Under the pieces are notes generated by a model, which worked only from the letters and a program-made list of their open reading frames with translations, was not told the origin of the DNA and did no database searches. This document shows positions 20,201 through 22,234 of a stretch of DNA of 22,234 nt, piece by piece; position 1 is the stretch's first letter, and every line of letters starts with the position of its first letter. Source of the stretch: Priapulus caudatus (Eukaryota; Priapulida; Priapulimorpha; Priapulimorphida; Priapulidae). The stretch is taken from positions 192,176 to 214,409 of the forward strand of contig NW_014577311.1 of the NCBI RefSeq assembly GCF_000485595.1. Reading direction: 5' to 3'. The translations under genes were made by a program, and so were the position numbers.

Positions 20201-20617
20201 GTTTAGCCGCTAATAAAAACACGTACAGCCAGCCAACAGATACATCAACCGCGGCAGCTTTTCCGTTAGAGTACTAGCTGTTATTACCCTGCTACAGCGG
20301 TGCCACATTATTGTGTGGGTTACGGTACGGATTTCTTCCTCCCTCATTCTTTCAAATTCTCGTCGTTCATAGAATTTTTCGCGGTCAGCAGCTGTTTCTA
20401 CTGCGCTATGAGATCGTGACTACGTGAATTCCTGCGCTCACATAACATTGCTTCTGCAGCCGCCCACTCCATCAGCAAGCGTCTGCCGTCCGATTGGTGG
20501 GCGAACGCCACCTTGCGGGACTGGACGGAAGAGATGGCAGATGAGAGAACGATCCTGAGAAACCTGGCTAAAGTGAACGTGAGGGACGTGAAGGGAATGC
20601 GCACGCCCTACCTGCAG
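8413..20617 (+). CDS. CDA: Chitin deacetylase-like gene (signal peptide, CBM14, LDLa, deacetylase), 3' part missing
   Basis: Spliced gene, joined here from exons 8413-8455, 12116-12395 (or its clean copy 20980-21255), 16846-16949, 17277-17441, 19683-19819 and 20460-20617. All introns are GT-AG and exon phases agree (1,1,1,2,1,0). The product is predicted to be secreted: signal peptide 1 to ~17, chitin-binding type-2 domain 38-97, LDLa 109-141, then a CDPNRC linker and the start of a polysaccharide-deacetylase (NodB-like) domain from ~174. This order is known for group-I chitin deacetylases, extracellular proteins that modify chitin in cuticle and tracheae. About 295 codons are seen; family members are typically ~530-550 residues, so the C-terminal half lies outside or was lost at the duplicated segment. 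Two exons each lack one base (probably consensus errors). Catalytic motif 1 is SFEG instead of TFDD, and HSISK replaces HSxxH, so the domain is probably inactive. Family assignment is confident; orthology to a specific CDA is not. Confidence 0.88.
8583..9103 (+). repeat. 12-bp minisatellite (AGGAGCTAACAT), about 43 units
   Basis: Tandem 12-base units in the first intron. Variants are GGAGCT, GGAGTT, GGAATT, GAAGCT and AAGAGCT, with AACAT or ACCAT tails. One unit near 8688 is 2 bases longer and one near 8758 is altered. From about 8909 the variants fall into an exact six-unit order of 72 bases (GGAATT at 8909, 8981 and 9053). The period being a multiple of 3 leaves frames open on both strands (Gly-Ala-Asn-Ile on +; Met-Leu-Ala-Pro and Ser-Tyr-Val on -), which I do not regard as genes. 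Confidence 0.95.
9189..9792 (-). repeat. CT-rich microsatellite region (GA-rich on the minus strand)
   Basis: A pure CT run (about 9196-9244) is followed by imperfect pyrimidine tract with CTCGCTC and CTATCTC interruptions. Read on the minus strand it resembles the GA-rich blocks of 511-4976, for example around 9580-9630, suggesting the same repeat family in inverted orientation. Open frames of Ser/Leu are by-products. Confidence 0.9.
9853..9897. repeat. ATTA/AATC tetranucleotide tract
   Basis: A short run of ATTAATTAA then AATCAATC-like units in intron 1. Confidence 0.75.
10181..10200 (+). other. G-quadruplex motif
   Basis: GGGTGGGTGGGGGTTGGGGG has four G-runs with 1-2 base loops, in intron 1 on the coding strand. 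A second, looser motif lies at 10480-10501. Confidence 0.6.
10364..10458 (+). repeat. 12-bp tandem repeat (AGATCTGTCACA), about 8 units
   Basis: Units alternate AGATCTGTCACA with AGATCYGCCACA, then four homogeneous units. Each carries a BglII-type AGATCT palindrome except one AGATCC. The + frame reads Arg-Ser-Val-Thr repeats; no sign of a real protein around it. Confidence 0.92.
10948..11187 (+). repeat. 48-bp tandem repeat, five units
   Basis: Units start with TCTATAGAATG at 10948, 10996, 11044, 11092 and 11140, an exact 48-base spacing. The last unit diverges after about 30 bases. Because 48 is a multiple of 3, a frame from 10956 reads a 16-residue repeat beginning MLVTIEDRRKVNMIYR. A weak degenerate half-unit may precede the array (10917-10947). 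It lies inside intron 1 and is treated as noncoding. Confidence 0.93.
11731..11829. repeat. GC then GT microsatellite (left duplicate)
   Basis: (GC)n changes to (GT)n with GTGC interruptions; Z-DNA-prone alternating purine-pyrimidine. Matches 20638-20739. Confidence 0.93.
12116..12395 (+). pseudogene. CDA: Exon 2, first copy: CBM14 chitin-binding exon with several indels
   Basis: Preceded by a T/G-rich tract and TTACAG acceptor (12110-12115) and ending at a GTATGC donor at 12396. It encodes a chitin-binding type-2 (peritrophin-A/CBM14) domain and sits in the right place, between the signal-peptide and LDLa exons. Against the clean copy at 20980-21255 it carries short indels. One base is missing near its start, so joining from exon 1 gives the wrong frame. 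About three bases are gained around 12251-12268, turning the CDHGW region into a CATTAG reading that loses the conserved Trp. Two offsetting changes fall near 12340, and single bases are gained near 12368 and 12393. Almost no substitutions are seen. This pattern fits an unpolished long-read consensus better than an evolved pseudogene; typed pseudogene only because the frame is broken as written. Confidence 0.7.
12964..13024. repeat. CTG-rich tract (left duplicate, short form)
   Basis: CTG runs around one GGTGTTGTCGGCC spacer. The right copy (21796-21906) has three such spacers, so the two copies differ in unit number. Confidence 0.85.
13303..13715. repeat. Imperfect GT/GTGC repeat tract
   Basis: About 400 bases of TG-rich DNA with GTGC pentads and many irregular interruptions. 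Cys-Val and Thr-His open frames come from the repeat. Confidence 0.9.
13716..14136. other. Intron 2, unassigned stretch
   Basis: Contains AGATTCT-CGTC-AGAATCT, a small 7-bp hairpin near 13734, and a (TA)n tract at 14023-14042. No exon recognised. Confidence 0.4.
14137..14245. repeat. Imperfect fold-back element, about 109 bases
   Basis: The left arm 14137-14173 and right arm 14204-14245 are inverted copies. The shared stretches are AAGAAAGATT, AAACTG and ATGTTTATTT, broken by a 2-base mismatch, a 4-base bulge and single mismatches. The loop is about 30 bases. Arms are AT-rich. A MITE remnant is most likely; a hairpin RNA precursor is possible. Confidence 0.7.
14246..15090. other. Intron 2, unassigned stretch
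   Basis: No gene or known element recognised. TGCGAAAGTTT occurs near 14536 and 14658. AAACAAACACGCGGCAAGACGTCA-like sequence near 14449 has its two halves again, separated, near 18421 and 18499. Confidence 0.4.
15101..15440 (+). repeat. Decayed tandem repeat, period about 40-52 bases
   Basis: A TTCACTATAT-like start recurs at about 15103, 15150, 15241, 15291, 15339, 15379 and 15431. Each is followed by a G/C-rich GATCACGGGGGCAACA-like core and an A-rich CATAACAC-like tail; a shorter unit lacking the start begins near 15200. Divergence between units is high, so this is an old array. Confidence 0.65.
15769..15953. repeat. GT microsatellite with degenerate GTGC/GC flank
   Basis: A pure (GT)n run (about 15774-15821), then alternating CG and TG sequence to 15953; Z-DNA-prone. 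Confidence 0.92.
16315..16427. repeat. (TA)n tract with GAATATA interruptions
   Basis: Alternating TA with periodic TGAATATATAT units, directly abutting the small inverted-repeat element at 16428. Confidence 0.9.
16428..16535. mobile_element. Small MITE-like element with terminal inverted repeats
   Basis: Ends are CAGGAGTTAATAATGACAAA (16428-16447) and its inverse TTTGTCATTTTAACTCCTG (16517-16535), differing by a 2-base gap. The interior carries TTTGTCAT at 16463, 16481, 16490, 16507 and 16517. It is embedded in TA repeats, consistent with a TA-targeting Tc1/mariner-type non-autonomous element, but a target duplication cannot be proven in such flanks. No transposase. Confidence 0.6.
16543..16592. 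repeat. (TA)n microsatellite
   Basis: Alternating TA after ATTATGAA, 8 bases beyond the MITE-like element. Confidence 0.9.
16846..16949 (+). CDS. CDA: Exon 3: LDL-receptor class A module, one base missing
   Basis: Acceptor ATTTCAG ends at 16845 and donor GTGAGT begins at 16950. The exon encodes a single LDLa module: cysteines at residues 109, 114, 119, 126, 132 and 141, with LLCDDGTCLPGG and CDGFAQC readable directly. After 16924 the frame reads AMGRTREIA, but the other frame gives the canonical DGSDERDC. One C is therefore missing at 16924/16925 in a CC pair. Allowing for it gives 105 bases and phase 1 at both ends, matching both neighbours. In LDLa modules the acidic residues around CDGxxDCxDGSDE bind calcium; here the Asp before the fifth Cys is Gln (Q131), so calcium binding may be weakened. 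The donor is followed after 12 bases by a (GT)n tract. Confidence 0.85.
16962..17030. repeat. (GT)n tract directly downstream of exon 3
   Basis: Begins 12 bases after the LDLa exon donor (GTGAGTAGCCG then GT repeats). Confidence 0.92.
17169..17196. repeat. (TA)n microsatellite in intron 3
   Basis: Alternating TA; the surrounding 17110-17255 is strongly AT-rich, with irregular TATA stretches up to the exon 4 acceptor region. Confidence 0.9.
17277..17441 (+). CDS. CDA: Exon 4: linker and start of deacetylase domain, one base missing, motif 1 altered
   Basis: Acceptor TTCGCAG ends at 17276 and donor GTAAGT starts at 17442. It reads AEMCDPNRC, then shifts frame. Adding one C at 17302/17303 gives the family's RLPNCRC linker, then GTDIPGGLLPSETPQM and the first deacetylase strand MVIISFEGGIRLSEY. 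With that base the phases (1 in, 2 out) agree with exons 3 and 5. In active family members the strand reads LLTFDDA: the first Asp is the general base and the second binds the metal. Here both are replaced (E180, G181). The alignment keeps its length through the motif, so the change is substitution, not an indel effect. Confidence 0.87.
17810..17852. repeat. Perfect 15-bp hairpin in a GC-rich island
   Basis: GTGGAGACGTGCGCC (17810-17824) is exactly inverted at 17838-17852, with a 13-base loop. The surrounding 17730-17850 is GC-rich, and one + frame reads DAQFAGYAHATAGMFKYEAL with codon use like an exon, but no good acceptor or continuation is seen. Confidence 0.7.
18537..18593. mobile_element. 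Short fold-back element flanked by GCTAAA
   Basis: Arms CATAGAGATCTATAAATA (18537-18554) and TATTTATAGATCGCTATG (18575-18592) are inverted with one mismatch. GCTAAA lies immediately before (18531-18536) and one base after (18594-18599), like a target-site duplication. Possible tiny MITE. Confidence 0.5.
19139..19258 (+). repeat. Imperfect hexanucleotide repeat (GCTGAC/GTTGCT/GATGCT)
   Basis: Irregular repeats of GCTGTTGCT, GCTGACGCT and GATGCTGAT. An ATG at 19113 opens a frame to 19334 rich in Ala, Asp and Val (VADADVAVADSDVVDADA). I treat this as repeat-driven; an independent small intronic ORF is possible but unsupported. Confidence 0.65.
19683..19819 (+). CDS. CDA: Exon 5: deacetylase domain, GTFFVSH segment
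   Basis: Acceptor TTGACTACAG ends at 19682. The reading frame is clean from the split Lys197 and includes VNPNGCPIRGTFFVSH and then SLYHEGHEI, both strongly characteristic of arthropod chitin deacetylases (GCPIKGTFFVSHxYTNY...GHEIA). The donor at 19820 is the first unit of a long (GTGA)n array. Phase 2 in, phase 1 out. No frame damage, in contrast to exons 3 and 4. The inserted basic stretch QRRREPR before NPNG is longer than the usual short linker. Confidence 0.9.
19820..20052 (+). repeat. (GTGA)n array starting at the exon 5 splice donor
   Basis: About 230 bases of GTGA units with GCGA and GTGC variants. The first unit is the donor GTGAGT of exon 5, so dozens of donor-like GTGAGT motifs follow in tandem. 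Confidence 0.93.
20053..20459. other. Intron 5 remainder
   Basis: Unique-looking sequence between the GTGA array and the exon 6 acceptor; nothing recognised. Confidence 0.5.
20460..20617 (+). CDS. CDA: Exon 6: deacetylase domain, HSIS motif and MRTPYLQ
   Basis: Acceptor TTCTGCAG ends at 20459; donor GTACGC begins at 20618, phase 0. Joined to exon 5 it gives GHEIAAHSISKRLPSDWW, then WANATLRDW (an N-glycosylation sequon conserved in the family), EEMADERTILRNLAK and MRTPYLQ. The first metal His (H245) is kept, but the position of the second His in HSxxH is Lys249. The third motif, RxPY, is intact (R290). Family members continue directly with a VGxN segment; no such exon follows. Instead a repeat of the CBM14 region begins 13 bases after the donor. 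Confidence 0.9.
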
Positions 20618-20637
20618 GTACGCGCTGTCGAACGGGC

Positions 20638-20642
20638 CGTGC

Positions 20643-20734
<92 letters not shown>

Positions 20735-20739
20735 GCGAG
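20638..20739. repeat. GC then GT microsatellite (right duplicate)
   Basis: Starts about 20 bases after the exon 6 donor; (GC)n passes into a long, nearly pure (GT)n. It marks the junction of the large direct repeat. Confidence 0.93.
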
Positions 20740-20979
20740 CTCCCTGCGTTGCACATACAAGCAATGATGCATCTATAACCCCACATGTTCAAGTGTAAGC
20801 AAGCTTAATGCATTACCCAGCCCTATGAGATCCCAACGCTCCCACCACACGCCCCGCGTTTATTGTATGTATTGCATTGTATTGTATTGTATTGTATCGT
20901 ATGTATATTATATTGTATCGTATGTATATTGTATTGTATCGTATGTGTATTGTATTGTGTGTGTATTGTTGCCTTACAG

Positions 20980-21255
20980 GGCTAGCATCGGCTAGCAGAG
21001 ACAAACGTTCTCTCCTCGACTTGGTGCCCATCACGGCGCAGGACGCTTGCGACCCTAACATCGGCAACGCCACCTACGCCAGCGACCCGCGCGACTGCCA
21101 GATCTACTTCCTGTGCGACCACGGCTGGCCGATAGCTCGCCGCTGTCCGACGGCGACCGTGTGGACACCTAGCGGACCGCACGATGGCGTCTGCGAGTCG
21201 CCGGAGCGAGCCCGCAACGACGAATGCGGCTTCGTGTACGAGGGCATCGAGACAG
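20980..21255 (+). CDS. CDA: Exon 2, second copy: intact CBM14 exon, out of order
   Basis: Acceptor GCCTTACAG ends at 20979 and donor GTATGC starts at 21256. It is 276 bases, phase 1 at both ends, exactly what exons 1 and 3 need. It encodes six cysteines at residues 38, 54, 60, 70, 86 and 97 with aromatic positions YF and W64 and an NAT glycosylation sequon: a standard chitin-binding type-2 domain. It lies after exon 6, where the rest of the deacetylase domain is expected. Exon 6 ends in phase 0, and in that frame this exon opens GGC TAG, an immediate stop, so it cannot be read productively in this position. Most likely this is the true exon-2 sequence placed here by a misjoin or an uncollapsed second haplotype; a genuine segmental duplication is the alternative. 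Confidence 0.85.
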
Positions 21256-21299
21256 GTATGCGCATGCGCGGGCATCGAGACAGGTATGCGCATGCGCGG
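21228..21299 (+). repeat. 28-bp tandem duplication spanning the exon 2 donor
   Basis: GGCATCGAGACAGGTATGCG occurs at 21243 and again at 21271, creating two identical CAG|GTATGC donors, at 21256 and 21284. The left copy (12381-12440) has the same duplication. Using the second donor would add 28 bases and shift the frame, so the first is the working one by phase. Confidence 0.85.
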
Positions 21300-21795
21300 C
21301 GGCAAGGCCGGGGCAAGGCAAAGGTTGTGGCCGAGCGCTTTGGAATGCATGAACGCACGCACGTACGCTCGCATGCGCACTCACGCACATATACGCACCT
21401 GCACACGCGTGCACCCATGAACACATATGCGCACGCACACATACGCACACGCACACGCATGCACGGACGCACAAACAACCACCCACCATTCCTCCACCTA
21501 CAGGCGCGCGTAGAATACGTGGGCACGCGCGCGTACACGCGCAATGCTACTGATGCGTAAACGCAAGTGCGGGTACTCCAGTCTCTATATGTTCACCCGC
21601 TGTCACTTCCCCTTTAATTTTACACAGAAGTCGACAGATGTGTGCGCCTGATATCGCCACTCGGCTACCCGCATGCTCCAGTGAACTAATTCTCCGCTAA
21701 ACGTGCGCGTTAAGCCACCGCAATCCGTTTCAAACATCGATCTGCATAAAAAACAACACCGCCCACAATAATAGCGACTTAAACCCCGCGCGTGC

Positions 21796-21906
21796 GCTGC
21801 TGCTGCTGGTGTTGTCGCCGCTGCTGCTGCTGCTGCTGGTGTTGTCGCCGCTGCTGCTGCTGCTGCTGCTGGTGTTGTCGCCGCTGCTGCTGCTGCTGCT
21901 GCTGCA
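21796..21906. repeat. CTG-rich tract with three GGTGTTGTCGCC spacers (right duplicate)
   Basis: (CTG)4-7 blocks separated by GGTGTTGTCGCC, repeated three times, giving a ~30-33-base higher-order unit. The minus strand would read Gln runs with RRQH; this is intronic repeat, not a polyQ protein. Confidence 0.9.
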
Positions 21907-22175
21907 CCAGTAAACTAGAAGAAGACCCCGAGGGAGATACCCGCGTTTCTTGGTCGTTGTTGAATAAGGGCGCACGTATATATGTATGGAAGCTTGGCGG
22001 TCGCCGCATAAGCCGTAGCGTCTACACGCGACACGCGAGGTCAGGCGATCTAACGTCACTGCGCATGCGCACCAATACATCGCAGACGACCCTGCGTGAG
22101 TCAGCGCGCGCACAACACGCGTTATTGTTCACGGAGCCGTAATGAGACGGCAGCAGCGGGCAGGTGATGACGAGA

Positions 22176-22221
<46 letters not shown>

Positions 22222-22234
22222 TGTGTGTGTGTGT

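Larger units (their letters stand above)
20631..22234 (+). repeat. Large direct repeat, right copy (clean, reaches window end)
   Basis: Partner of the segment starting at 11724. Both copies begin at the same AACGGGCCGTG, just before a GC-then-GT microsatellite, so the junction coincides with low-complexity DNA. The copy is still matching at the last base of the window, inside the GTGCGTGC tract that in the left copy lies near 13350-13390. Confidence 0.9.

Noticed and set aside
21779-22113. Polyglutamine protein on the minus strand
   Set aside because: Comes from CTG repeats in DNA that belongs to an intron copy; unit number varies between copies and there is no start or flanking domain.

Overview
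Eukaryotic genomic DNA, most likely from an ecdysozoan and probably an arthropod. It shows spliced, intron-rich gene structure, very heavy microsatellite content (GATA, GA, GT, TA, GTGA, CTG), and one recognisable gene whose signal peptide / chitin-binding type-2 / LDL-receptor class A / polysaccharide-deacetylase order is that of ecdysozoan group-I chitin deacetylases (the CDA1/CDA2, serpentine/vermiform type). Dense GATA and GA arrays would suit a crustacean, but that is only a guess. No prokaryotic, viral or CRISPR features were seen.

Layout. 1-510: T-rich and unassigned DNA. 511-4976: a 4.4-kb composite array in which GATA-rich blocks alternate with GA-rich blocks. 4977-8412: intergenic DNA with small microsatellites and a weak promoter candidate. 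8413-20617: the chitin-deacetylase-like gene on the + strand, with six exons recognised: signal peptide 8413-8455; CBM14 12116-12395 (damaged copy); LDLa 16846-16949; deacetylase exons 17277-17441, 19683-19819 and 20460-20617. The introns hold most of the repeats: a 12-bp minisatellite with a 72-bp higher-order period, a second 12-bp array, a 48-bp array, a decayed ~48-bp array, GT/TA/GTGA tracts and three fold-back (MITE-like) elements. 20631-22234: a second copy of 11724-~13390, carrying a clean CBM14 exon, placed where the rest of the deacetylase domain should follow. The C-terminal half of the enzyme is not in the window.

The exons join in consistent phase (1, 1, 1, 2, 1, 0). About 295 codons are covered once single missing bases in the LDLa exon and the first deacetylase exon are allowed for. 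Those gaps, and the many short indels between the two CBM14-region copies, look like residual long-read consensus errors. The most notable biology is in the deacetylase domain. The metal/base motif normally TFDD reads SFEG, and the second histidine of the HSxxH motif is a lysine, while the fold, the splice sites and the third motif (RTPY) are kept. This predicts a secreted chitin-binding protein with a catalytically inactive deacetylase domain.
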